In this document: positions 36,871 to 45,057 of the stretch, piece by piece
Layout: every line of letters starts with the position of its first letter
Numbering within the stretch: position 1 is the first letter of the stretch
DNA from: Variovorax boronicumulans
GTDB lineage: Bacteria; Pseudomonadota; Gammaproteobacteria; Burkholderiales; Burkholderiaceae_C
Reading direction: 5' to 3'
NCBI RefSeq assembly: GCF_029892485.1
Contig: NZ_JARXVG010000004.1
Span: forward strand, 465,516-529,515
DNA length: 64,000 nucleotides
Position numbers and translations under genes: made by a program
Notes under the pieces: generated by a model
What the model was told of the DNA's origin: nothing
What the model saw: only the letters and a program-made list of their open reading frames with translations
The model's database searches: none

Positions 36871-38103
36871 TCAGGGCTCCCAGCCGCGCATGCGTCGATA
36901 GAGCGTTCCGCGCGACACGCTGAGCTGGCGCGCGGCCTGCGACACGTTGCCGCCATGCGCTGCGAGCGTTTCCTCGATCAGCTTGCGGCTGTGCTCCTGC
37001 AGCGTCTCGGCGTGCGGTGCATTGGCTGCGGGCGTGCGCGCTTGCGCAGTGGCCGTTTCGGTTGACTGCGCCACGGGCGTCGATGCATCCAGGCCCGGCA
37101 TTGCCACCGCGTGCTCGAAGTCGACCCCGTCCGCGCCTTTCAGATGCGCCTGCACCCACACGCCGAGCCCGCTCGCGAGCCGCAGCGGCTGCGCGGCCTC
37201 GCGGCGCCCCAGCCGCAGCAGGCTCGCAAGGTCGTGGCCCAGCAGGCATTCGACATCGCGCTCGTCCGCTGCTTCGGGCAAGCGTCCGAGCAAGCGCGCG
37301 CCCGCGTTGTTGAGCCACGCGATGGTGCCGTCGGGCGCGATGCCGGCCAGCGCCTCCAGCGGCGTGCCCAGCAGCGTCGGGCTCGCTTGGAAGCGCAGGA
37401 TCAGGTGGTCGCGCGACTGCGCCTGCAGCAGGCGGTTCTCGATCGTCGTCGCGTAAAGCGCCACCATCGACGCCGCATCGAAGCCGAAGCGCCGCGCCTC
37501 CACCGTGAGGTCGAGCACGCCGGCCAGCCGCCCCGTCACGTCGCGGATCGGCGCGGCTGCGCACTGCATCTCGCGCAGCACGTCGAAGTAGTGCTCGGCG
37601 CCATCGACGGTGCAGGCCTGCCCGGTGCTCGCGACGATGCCGGGCGCGGTGGTGCCCACGATGCGCTCGGAGATGTTCACGCCCACGCGCGCGGTCTTGC
37701 GCAGCACCGGCTGGTGCGCGGCGGCGGGCTGGTGCGTGACGTGCACCACCACGCCTTCGCGGTCGGTGAGGATCACGCGGCAGTCGGTGCCGGCGAGCGC
37801 GTGCTCCATCTGCACCAGTTCCTGCCGCGCCACGTCGAGCAGCTCGCGGTTGCGTGCGAGCGTGGCGTGCAGGCGGCTTGGCGTGACGGCATCGAAGGGC
37901 ACGATGCGCTGGCGGTCGGCATGGGTGCGGGTGCAGCGCATCCACGATTGCAGCACGGCTTCGCCGATAAGGCCCGAGGGCCGCACGCCCTCTTCGAAGA
38001 ACTGCCGCCGCGCGAGCGCCACGCGCTGCGCGGGCGTGCTGGTGAACAGCTGGCGCGGCGCATCCGCCGTGCCCAGCCTGTTGTCGAACGTGTTCAGGGC
38101 CAT
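36871..38103 (-). CDS. GAF/PAS-containing regulator with Fis-type helix-turn-helix, lacking the AAA+ domain
   Basis: The 410-residue protein resembles AcoR-type regulators at its N-terminus (S-W-M-R-C-T-R near residue 55, then a GAF region with S-E-R-I-V-G-T-T-A-P-G). Next come a PAS-like part (L-A-G-I-A-P-D-G-T-I-A-W-L-N near residue 235) and a C-terminal Fis-type helix (G-G-N-V-S-Q-A-A-R-Q-L-S-V-S-R-G-T-L-Y-R-R). The sigma-54-interacting AAA+ domain, with its Walker A and GAFTGA motifs, is missing. It may act with sigma-70, or as a repressor. It is divergent from the PQQ alcohol dehydrogenase. ATG 38103 was chosen over the upstream extension. Confidence 0.83.
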   Translation of the reverse strand: MALNTFDNRLGTADAPRQLFTSTPAQRVALARRQFFEEGVRPSGLIGEAVLQSWMRCTRTHADRQRIVPFDAVTPSRLHATLARNRELLDVARQELVQMEHALAGTDCRVILTDREGVVVHVTHQPAAAHQPVLRKTARVGVNISERIVGTTAPGIVASTGQACTVDGAEHYFDVLREMQCAAAPIRDVTGRLAGVLDLTVEARRFGFDAASMVALYATTIENRLLQAQSRDHLILRFQASPTLLGTPLEALAGIAPDGTIAWLNNAGARLLGRLPEAADERDVECLLGHDLASLLRLGRREAAQPLRLASGLGVWVQAHLKGADGVDFEHAVAMPGLDASTPVAQSTETATAQARTPAANAPHAETLQEHSRKLIEETLAAHGGNVSQAARQLSVSRGTLYRRMRGWEP

Positions 38104-38144
38104 GGTGCTCGATGCCTCGCTCGGTTCGGGGGCCACAGCGAATG

Positions 38145-38161
38145 TGTTCCGCAATGGAACA
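38145..38161. promoter_or_regulatory. Candidate operator for the alcohol dehydrogenase promoter
   Basis: A perfect inverted repeat TGTTCC-gcaat-GGAACA lies between the divergent Fis-type regulator and the PQQ alcohol dehydrogenase. TGT-N11-ACA symmetry suits a Fis-type helix-turn-helix dimer. No sigma-54 -24/-12 promoter was recognised nearby, in line with the missing AAA+ domain. Confidence 0.5.
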
Positions 38162-38236
38162 AGGCTCGATTGGGGAAATCCCGAGGGTGAACCCAAGGTC
38201 TGCGCGAACGATCCTTGAGGCACAAGGAGACTCACG

Positions 38237-40345
38237 ATGAAGAAAACCATCACCGGGCTGTTCATGCTGGCCGGCGCATTGCTGTGCCTGGGCGCATCGA
38301 CGGCCACGGCCCAGAACGCACAGGACCGCGCGGCGGCCGCTGCGAAGAAAGTCGACGGCAACTTCATCCGCGCCAACGCGGCGCAGAAGACACCCGACTG
38401 GCCCAGCGTCGGCCTCGACTACGCCGAGTCGCGCTTCAGCAAGCTCGACCAAGTGAACGCGGGCAACGTGAAGCAGCTGGGCCTGGTCTGGTCGTACAAC
38501 CTCGAATCCACGCGCGGGGTGGAAGCCACGCCGCTGGTGGTCGACGGCATCATGTACGTCACTGCGTCATGGAGCGTGGTGCATGCGATCGACACGCGCA
38601 CCGGGCAGAAGCTCTGGACCTTCGATCCGCAGGTCGACAAGTCCAAAGGCTTCAGAGGCTGCTGCGACGTGGTGAACCGCGGCGTGGCGCTGTACGAAGG
38701 CCGCGTCTACGTCGCCGCCTACGACGGCCGGCTCATCGCGCTCGATGCGGCCACGGGCCAGAAGGTGTGGGAGAAGAACACCATCGACGGCCAGAAGGGC
38801 AGCTACACCATCACCGGCGCGCCGCGCGTCTTCAAGGGCAAGGTCATCATCGGCAACGGCGGCGCCGAGTACGGCGTGCGCGGCTACGTCACCGCCTACG
38901 ACGCGAAGACCGGCGACCAGAAGTGGCGCTGGTTCGTGGTGCCCGGCGATCCGGCCAAGCCCTTCGAGGACGAATCGATGGCGCGCGCCGCCAAGACCTG
39001 GGACCCCAGCGGCAAATACTGGGAAGCCGGCGGTGGCGGCACCGCATGGGACAGCTTCGCCTTCGACCCCGAGCTCAACCTGATGTACGTGGGCACCGGC
39101 AACGGCTCGCCTTGGGCCGCCAAGGCGCGCAGCCCCAAGGGCGGCGACAACCTGTACCTCGGCTCGGTGGTGGCGCTCGACCCCGACACCGGCAAGTACA
39201 AGTGGCACTACCAGGAGACGCCCGGCGACAACTGGGACTACACCTCCACGCAGTCGATGATCCTGGCCAACGTCAAGCTCGACGGCAAGGCGCGCAAGGT
39301 GCTGCTGCATGCGCCGAAGAACGGCTTCTTCTTCGTCATCGACCGCACCAACGGCAAGTTCATCTCGGCGAAGAATTTCGTCGACGTGAACTGGGCCACA
39401 GGCTACGACAAGAACGGCCGGCCCATCGAGATCGCCGCCGCGCGGCAGAACGAGAAGCCCGGCGACAGCATCCCCGGCCCCTTCGGCGCGCACAACTGGC
39501 ACCCGATGTCGTTCAACCCGCAGACCGGCTACGCGTACCTGCCGGCGCAGCACGTGCCGCTGAACCTGATGGACGACAAGGACTGGAAGTTCGACCAGAA
39601 CGCACCGGGCCGGCCGCATGCGGCGCTGGGCTGGAACACCGGCAAGTTCGCCAACGTGGAGCCGCCCACGAGCAAGCCCTTCGGCCGGCTCGTGGCCTGG
39701 GACCCGGTGGCGCAGAAGGAGGCCTGGGGCGTGGACTACGCCTCGCCATGGAACGGCGGCACGCTCACCACCGCGGGCAACCTCGTGTTCCAGGGCACGG
39801 CCGACGGGCGGCTCCTGGCCTACAACGCCAAGACCGGCGAGAAGCTGTGGGAAACGCCCACCGGCACCGGCGTGGTCGCGGCGCCCTCGACCTACATGGT
39901 CGATGGCAAGCAGTACGTGTCGGTGGCCGTGGGTTGGGGCGGCGTGTACGGCCTCGCGCAGCGCGCCACCGAGCGGCAGGGGCCGGGCACGGTCTACACC
40001 TTCGCGGTGGGCGCCACGGCGAAGATGCCGAACTTCGTGCAGTACCGCATGGACAAGCTGGTGCAGGGCGTGAAGTACGACCCCGCCAAGGTGCAGGCCG
40101 GCACCATGCTCTATGTGAGCAACTGCGTGTTCTGCCATGGCGTGCCGGGCGTGGACCGCGGTGGCAACATCCCGAACCTCGGCTACCTGGACTCGGCCTA
40201 CATCGAGAACCTGGACAAGTTCATCCTGAAGGGCCCCGCCATGGCGCGCGGCATGCCCGACTTCACGGGCAAGCTCTCGGGGGAGGACATCGAGAGCATC
40301 AAGGCCTTCATTCAGGGGACGGCGGACGCGATCCGGCCGAAGTAA
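38237..40345 (+). CDS. Periplasmic PQQ- and heme c-containing alcohol dehydrogenase (quinohemoprotein type)
   Basis: The 702-residue exported enzyme has a signal peptide ending near T-A-T-A-Q (residue 26). The PQQ propeller has the vicinal disulfide R-G-C-C-D near residue 140 and the G-D-N-W-D-Y motif near residue 330. The C-terminal cytochrome c domain has heme motif C-V-F-C-H at about residues 630-634 and later methionines as possible ligands. Length and layout match the type II quinohemoprotein ethanol dehydrogenase of Comamonas testosteroni. It oxidises primary alcohols and passes electrons through heme to the respiratory chain. AAGGAG precedes the ATG. Confidence 0.92.
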   Translation: MKKTITGLFMLAGALLCLGASTATAQNAQDRAAAAAKKVDGNFIRANAAQKTPDWPSVGLDYAESRFSKLDQVNAGNVKQLGLVWSYNLESTRGVEATPLVVDGIMYVTASWSVVHAIDTRTGQKLWTFDPQVDKSKGFRGCCDVVNRGVALYEGRVYVAAYDGRLIALDAATGQKVWEKNTIDGQKGSYTITGAPRVFKGKVIIGNGGAEYGVRGYVTAYDAKTGDQKWRWFVVPGDPAKPFEDESMARAAKTWDPSGKYWEAGGGGTAWDSFAFDPELNLMYVGTGNGSPWAAKARSPKGGDNLYLGSVVALDPDTGKYKWHYQETPGDNWDYTSTQSMILANVKLDGKARKVLLHAPKNGFFFVIDRTNGKFISAKNFVDVNWATGYDKNGRPIEIAAARQNEKPGDSIPGPFGAHNWHPMSFNPQTGYAYLPAQHVPLNLMDDKDWKFDQNAPGRPHAALGWNTGKFANVEPPTSKPFGRLVAWDPVAQKEAWGVDYASPWNGGTLTTAGNLVFQGTADGRLLAYNAKTGEKLWETPTGTGVVAAPSTYMVDGKQYVSVAVGWGGVYGLAQRATERQGPGTVYTFAVGATAKMPNFVQYRMDKLVQGVKYDPAKVQAGTMLYVSNCVFCHGVPGVDRGGNIPNLGYLDSAYIENLDKFILKGPAMARGMPDFTGKLSGEDIESIKAFIQGTADAIRPK

Positions 40346-40382
40346 GGCGCACTGCATGCAGCTGGCGTGATCCAGTCGCGGG

Positions 40383-40468
40383 ACACCGCAGAACCCGCTT
40401 TGCCGGGCTGCAGGTGTCGCCCCCGGTAGGGGGTGGAGAAGCGACACGAAGTGCGCGAAGCCTGGGGG
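40383..40468 (+). repeat. Dispersed intergenic repeat, copy 1
   Basis: An element of about 86 bases shared with 53977-54064 in the same orientation. Diagnostic parts are ACACCGC, CGCTTTGCCGGGC, GCAGGTGT, a GCCCCC/GGGGGT hairpin and the ending AGCGACACGAAGTGCGCG followed by AGCCTGGGGG. It fills the space between the PQQ alcohol dehydrogenase and the convergent LuxR-type gene. Confidence 0.8.
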
Positions 40469-40474
40469 CGAGCC

Positions 40475-41452
40475 TCATCCAGCCAGCCGCAACTCGTGGA
40501 TCAGCCCCGCCACGTTGCCCACCTCCAGCTTGTCGTAGATCGACTGGATGTGGTTGCGCACCGTGGCCGGCGAGCGGCTCAGGATGACGGCGATGTCCTT
40601 GTGCGTGTCGCCGCGCGCCAGCAGTTCGGCGATGGTGTGCTCGCGCGGCGTGAGGCTGTCGGCGCGGCAGCGCATGCGGCTTTTCAGGAACAGCAGGCGT
40701 TGCTCCACGCGGTGCGTGACCACGATCGCGTGCCCGCTGTAGCGCGCGTGGCCGTGCAGGAAGTGCTTGAGCAGCGCATCGGGCAGCGTGCGCCCGTGCC
40801 ATGACGGCCACTCCGTCTTCAGCGTCGTCTCGAAGAAGTTGTCGGCGTGATAGAGCACGCCGCGCAGGTCGCCGATGGCCGAGCCGCTTGCGGCCTGGCT
40901 GCCGGCCTCCAGACGGTCGAGATGGACGATGCGGTTGAGCGCCAGCGCCTGCATCAGGTGCGGCGACAGGCTCGCCAGGAGGCTCACCTCCTCGGGCTTG
41001 CAGTGCGCGTCGGGGTCGGCGCGGAACAGCGAGAACCAGTGCATGAAGTTGGACCGCGGGTCGCTGTCCATCGTGATGAAGATGTTGTTCTGGTCGTAGC
41101 GCTGCACGTAGTCCAGGAACGGCGCGTACTCCGGCCCGCTCCACCAGCTTTTCGAGTGGAAGCCCCGCGTGCCGTGACCCTTGCCGAAGAAGCTCGCGGC
41201 CGCGGAGTCCAGGTGCTTGAAGTTGTCGTACTCCATCATCATCTCGGGCGTCTTGCGGTGCAGGTGCAGCGTGTGCACGTCGATGCCCTCGGCGGCCGTG
41301 GTGGCCGTGCCCCACATCGACGCGTCGAAGGGCAGCACCGGCTTGACCAGTTCGAGCGCGGCGTCCTGGAACGCGTCGATCGGCAACTCGTGCGACAGCC
41401 GGTAGAGCTGCAGCAGCAGCATGCTGAAGTCTTGCAGTACCGGGGAGGTCAT
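40475..41452 (-). CDS. LuxR family transcriptional regulator
   Basis: The 325-residue protein has a C-terminal LuxR-type helix-turn-helix (about residues 258-320): L-T-P-R-E-H-T-I-A-E-L-L-A-R-G, then I-A-V-I-L-S-R-S-P-A-T-V-R-N-H and I-Y-D-K-L-E-V. The N-terminal 240 residues look like a GAF-type sensing region; no receiver or autoinducer motif is evident. It is divergent from the poly-glycine lipoprotein gene and convergent with the alcohol dehydrogenase. Its target is unknown. Confidence 0.88.
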   Translation of the reverse strand: MTSPVLQDFSMLLLQLYRLSHELPIDAFQDAALELVKPVLPFDASMWGTATTAAEGIDVHTLHLHRKTPEMMMEYDNFKHLDSAAASFFGKGHGTRGFHSKSWWSGPEYAPFLDYVQRYDQNNIFITMDSDPRSNFMHWFSLFRADPDAHCKPEEVSLLASLSPHLMQALALNRIVHLDRLEAGSQAASGSAIGDLRGVLYHADNFFETTLKTEWPSWHGRTLPDALLKHFLHGHARYSGHAIVVTHRVEQRLLFLKSRMRCRADSLTPREHTIAELLARGDTHKDIAVILSRSPATVRNHIQSIYDKLEVGNVAGLIHELRLAG

Positions 41453-41495
41453 CGGTGCAGTTTTCCCGCACCGGAGGGGTACCGCATCCCATGTT

Positions 41496-41635
41496 TCCGT
41501 GATTCACGGATGCGTACTTTCCATTCTTTTCCTGAGGCGCCGGGGTAGCGGTCGACGCGTTTCAAGAATGGTGCATTTGCATCATTCTTTCTTTGAAAAG
41601 TGAAAGCTATTGTTTGCGGACCCCCGGGAGGTCCG
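41496..41635. promoter_or_regulatory. Divergent intergenic region with three inverted repeats
   Basis: Between the luxR-type and lipoprotein genes are TCCGTG-att-CACGGA (41496-41510), a 12-bp-arm repeat AAGAATGGTGCA-tt-TGCATCATTCTT with one G-T pair (41564-41589) and CGGACC-cccggga-GGTCCG (41617-41635). The middle one is AT-rich and looks like an operator. Assignment to particular regulators is not possible. Confidence 0.45.
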
Positions 41636-41665
41636 GAGTTTTCAACCTTTTCGAAGAGTCCCCAG

Positions 41666-43798
41666 ATGCCACATCTCAACCGCAAGATCCCCCATGCCCT
41701 GTCCATCGTCACGCTGGCGCTTCTCGCCGCATGCGGAGGGGGTGGCGGGGGCGGTGGTGGTGGTGGCTTCGGCTTCATCCCGCCGGCCTCGGGCGGCAAC
41801 GGTGGCGGCGATCCGCCCGCCGCGGCCAGCACGACGCTCAGCGGCACCGTCGCCACCGGCGCGGCCTTCGTCGGCGCGGCGCTCACGGTGTTCGACCAGA
41901 CCGGCGCCAAGGTCTGCGAAGTGCCGGTCACGCCCGAAGGCACCTACACCTGCTCGCTGCCCGCCGGCACCAAGGCGCCGCTGGTGATCCAGGCCGTGCG
42001 CGACGACCTCACCCTTTACAGCACCACTGCGAGCACCGCCACTGGCACCACCAACGTGACGCCGCTGACCACCATCGTCGTGGCGCAGCTTGCGCCCAAC
42101 GGCGACCCGTCGAAGCTGGCCGCGGCGATCCAGGCCGATGCCGGCGCGGTCACGGCCGGCTCGATCAGCGACAAGGTGGCCAAGCTCGTGGCGGCGCTGC
42201 AGCCGCTGCTTGACGCGCTCAACACGAGCATCGATCCGATGAGCGGCGAGTTCCAGGCCAACGGCACCGGGCAGGACCGCGTGCTGGACACGATCAGCGT
42301 CTCCGTGCGCCCCGATGGCGCCGCGGCCAACATCGAGATCACCGTGAAGGGCCAGCCCACGGACGACGCCGGCAAGCCGGTGTCGCTGGTCTTCCGCAGC
42401 GACGATGCCACCATCGCGCCGGTCGAGGGCCTGGCGACCATCTCGCTGGAGACGCCACTGCCCACGCCGGCCATGGTGCAGGCGCTGCTCGAGCGCATCA
42501 ACGCCTGCTATGCGCTGCCGCTCAACCAGCGGGTGAACAGCCCGCTCAACCCGGACGGCAACGCGTTCGGCACCGCGGCCAATGTGGTCGCCCCCGAATG
42601 CCGCACGCTCTTCGTGGGCGACAACCCGGAGAACTTCGTGGCGGCCGGTGTGCCCATCGGCCGCGTGGCGGGCGGTGCGCGTCGCTCGTTCGACAGCCTC
42701 TTTCGCTTCGGCCCGACCAACCTGAAGCACGACCGCGGCAACTTCGAATACTTCTACAAGAACGGCGACATCGCACTGACCTACCGTTGGACCGACATCC
42801 TGGGCAACACCGACAACGACATCTTCAACGCGAGGGTGGTCGACGGCGCGCTCAAGCTCACGGGCAACGCGGACACCTACCGTGCGTTCGTGCGGCCGCA
42901 GCTGGAGAAGAAGGACTACCTGAAGCACCAGAACCTGGTGTTCCATTCGGTCGGCTACGCCATCTCGGTGGACAACGTGCGCGACGGCATGGGCAACCCG
43001 ATCTTCGCGAAGGTGGTGGCCACGACCGAGTCGCTGCCCGGCCGCCAACTGGTGCTGGTGCCCAAGAGCGGCCTGAACTCGCTGGTGCTCACGCCGGACG
43101 GCACCATCGCCTCGGGCCTGAACTCCGCGGTCTGGCGCATGTCGGCGCGCTACCTCGATCCGGCGCAGCCGGGCAGCCCGAACGACTTCGAGAGCGCCAA
43201 TCTCTTCGCCAGCCCGTTCATTGGCGACGAGGACCTGCGCAAGATCCCTGACCAGACGGTGTGGAAGCTGGAGTTCTTCCGCGCGGACGGCGCAACGCCG
43301 AACGTGGTGCAGTACGTGCGCACCTTCTCCCGCGTGCCGACCATCGCCGAAGCCGTGCAGACGCCCCTGGTGGAGCTCGTGCCCTCGGTGCGTGCGGACC
43401 TGCTCGCCGAAAGCCAAGGCAGCGCGCGCGGCATCGTGTTCGGTCCGACCAGCCTCGTGGAGCCCAACAACGCCGACTTCAGCGCCGAAGGCAATCTGGA
43501 CGCCTGGGTGGTGCCGGCCGGTGCGCTCGCGCCGACGTCGCTCGGCGTCTTCGGCCGCGCCCCGGGCCCGAGCAGCGCCCGCTTCAGCGAGACCGTCACC
43601 GTGCGCAACACCAACCGCAAGGCCATCGTCTACTGCGTGCCGGTGGCGCCGTTGCCCGATCCGCATTGCGCCCCGGCCAACAACAGCAGCTACCAGTACG
43701 CCGAAGGCACCTCGCTGAGCACCTTCATCTTCTCGGCACGCACCGCGCGCCAGGTCGACGTGCGCAAGAACTTCGAAGTCTGGACCGTCACGCCCTGA
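41666..43798 (+). CDS. Large lipoprotein of unknown function with a poly-glycine linker
   Basis: The 710-residue protein has a lipoprotein signal with lipobox L-L-A-A-C (Cys23), followed directly by eleven glycines and a glycine/proline-rich linker to about residue 52. Residues 55-115 resemble a carboxypeptidase-regulatory-like beta domain (S-G-T-V-A-T-G-A-A-F-V-G-A). The remaining 550 residues are beta-rich and not recognised. No aspartate occupies position +2, so outer-membrane sorting is likely. The glycine run is encoded by a G-rich tract (about 41736-41768) that is intact in frame here. A strong bidirectional terminator follows. Confidence 0.8.
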   Translation: MPHLNRKIPHALSIVTLALLAACGGGGGGGGGGGFGFIPPASGGNGGGDPPAAASTTLSGTVATGAAFVGAALTVFDQTGAKVCEVPVTPEGTYTCSLPAGTKAPLVIQAVRDDLTLYSTTASTATGTTNVTPLTTIVVAQLAPNGDPSKLAAAIQADAGAVTAGSISDKVAKLVAALQPLLDALNTSIDPMSGEFQANGTGQDRVLDTISVSVRPDGAAANIEITVKGQPTDDAGKPVSLVFRSDDATIAPVEGLATISLETPLPTPAMVQALLERINACYALPLNQRVNSPLNPDGNAFGTAANVVAPECRTLFVGDNPENFVAAGVPIGRVAGGARRSFDSLFRFGPTNLKHDRGNFEYFYKNGDIALTYRWTDILGNTDNDIFNARVVDGALKLTGNADTYRAFVRPQLEKKDYLKHQNLVFHSVGYAISVDNVRDGMGNPIFAKVVATTESLPGRQLVLVPKSGLNSLVLTPDGTIASGLNSAVWRMSARYLDPAQPGSPNDFESANLFASPFIGDEDLRKIPDQTVWKLEFFRADGATPNVVQYVRTFSRVPTIAEAVQTPLVELVPSVRADLLAESQGSARGIVFGPTSLVEPNNADFSAEGNLDAWVVPAGALAPTSLGVFGRAPGPSSARFSETVTVRNTNRKAIVYCVPVAPLPDPHCAPANNSSYQYAEGTSLSTFIFSARTARQVDVRKNFEVWTVTP

Positions 43799-43822
43799 GT
43801 TTTCTCCCGCTGTCACTGCCAT

Positions 43823-43858
43823 AAAAAAGCCGCCGGTCCCGAGGGCCGGCGGCTTTCT
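43823..43858. terminator. Bidirectional rho-independent terminator
   Basis: A stem AAAGCCGCCGG / CCGGCGGCTTT with a 9-base loop is flanked by an A-run on the left and T's on the right. It can therefore end both the lipoprotein gene (plus) and the convergent Bug gene (minus). Confidence 0.9.
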
Positions 43859-43879
43859 TATTGGAGAAGATCGTGAAGA

Positions 43880-44854
43880 TCAGTCAGCGTAGACGCCAGC
43901 CGCCTTGATGATCGGACCCCACTTGGCAATTTCAGCCGAGACGAACTTCTTGTGCTCGGCCGGCTGGGTGCGCTTGTCGGTGGTGATCACCGCGCCCAGC
44001 GCTTCTTCGCGCTTGATGAAGCCCGGGTCCTTCAGGGCGGCCGTGATGGCTTCGTTCAGCTTCTTGAGCACCGGTGCCGGCGTGCCCTTGGGCGCGTACA
44101 TGCCGTGCCAGATCGACACCTCGAAGTCCTTCAGGCCCGATTCGGCCAGCGTGGGCAGGTCCTTCAGTGCCGGCGTGGTCAGGCGCTTGGCGGTGGTCAC
44201 GGCATAGGCCTTGACCTTCTTGGCCTCGATCTGCGAGGTGGTGTTGGTGGTCTGGTCGCACAGCAGATCGATCTGGCCGCCCAGCAGGTCGGCGATGGCC
44301 GGTGCGGTGCCCTTGTAGGGAACCGGCGTCATCTCGACCTTGATCGCGCTCTGGAAGAGCAGGCCGCACAGGTGCGAGGCGGCGCCCAGGCCGGCGTTGC
44401 CCAGGTTGATCTTGCCCTTGTTGGCTGCGATCCAGGCCGTCAGTTCCTTGTAGTTGTTGGCGGGCAGTCCCGGCTTGCCGATCAGCGTCATCGGCACTTC
44501 GTTGACCATGCCCAGGTACTCGAAGTCGGTCTCGACGTTGAACGGCAGCTTGCGATAAAGCGCCGGCATCGTGGACATGCCGATGTGGTTCAGGAGCAGC
44601 GTGTAGCCGTCGGGGTTGGCGCGCGCCACCTTGGCGGTGCCGATGGAACTGCCGGCGCCGGCGGTGTTGTCCACCACGATGGTGGTGCCCAGCGTCTTCT
44701 GCATGGCTTCGGCCAGGTCGCGCGCGACGCGGTCGGTCGGCCCGCCAGCGGCGAAAGGCACCACCAGCGTGACGGTCTTGCCCGCGGGGAAATCCTGGGC
44801 GTGGGCGCCGACGGCGGCAGCGGCGATCGCCGCAAGGGCAAGCAATTTCTTCAT
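43880..44854 (-). CDS. Bug/TctC-type substrate-binding protein
   Basis: The 324-residue exported protein has a signal peptide (M-K-K-L-L-A-L-A-A-I-A-A-A-A-V-G-A-H-A-Q). Bug motifs are [26 protein letters not shown] and P-V-P-Y-K-G-T-A-P. It stands alone, without transporter membrane genes, so its ligand is unknown. ATG 44854 was chosen because the upstream in-frame extension is not signal-like and covers the promoter. GGAGACTTC precedes it. Confidence 0.9.
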   Translation of the reverse strand: MKKLLALAAIAAAAVGAHAQDFPAGKTVTLVVPFAAGGPTDRVARDLAEAMQKTLGTTIVVDNTAGAGSSIGTAKVARANPDGYTLLLNHIGMSTMPALYRKLPFNVETDFEYLGMVNEVPMTLIGKPGLPANNYKELTAWIAANKGKINLGNAGLGAASHLCGLLFQSAIKVEMTPVPYKGTAPAIADLLGGQIDLLCDQTTNTTSQIEAKKVKAYAVTTAKRLTTPALKDLPTLAESGLKDFEVSIWHGMYAPKGTPAPVLKKLNEAITAALKDPGFIKREEALGAVITTDKRTQPAEHKKFVSAEIAKWGPIIKAAGVYAD

Positions 44855-45057
44855 GAAGTCTCCGGGGACGGGTTGAATGGAAAACGGCCGCGATCTTATA
44901 GGCTGACCAACACCTGACCTATCCCGAATAGCCCTTAGGTTCGTATCTGAATCGACGCCTTGTGCGGCATGATCGTCACCCGAAGACGCGCCGGGGGGGC
45001 GCGAAAACAACCACAACAACGCGGACCCGCACGGGCCGCATCGAGGAGGAAATTCCA

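Noticed and set aside
38567..40447. Long minus-strand open frame of 626 codons opposite the PQQ alcohol dehydrogenase
   Set aside because: It mirrors a clearly conserved gene; long antisense frames are expected in GC-rich sequence, and the translation shows no family motif.
41736..41768. Possible frameshift in the G-rich tract of the lipoprotein
   Set aside because: The frame runs from a good lipoprotein signal through the tract to the natural stop with normal codon usage.
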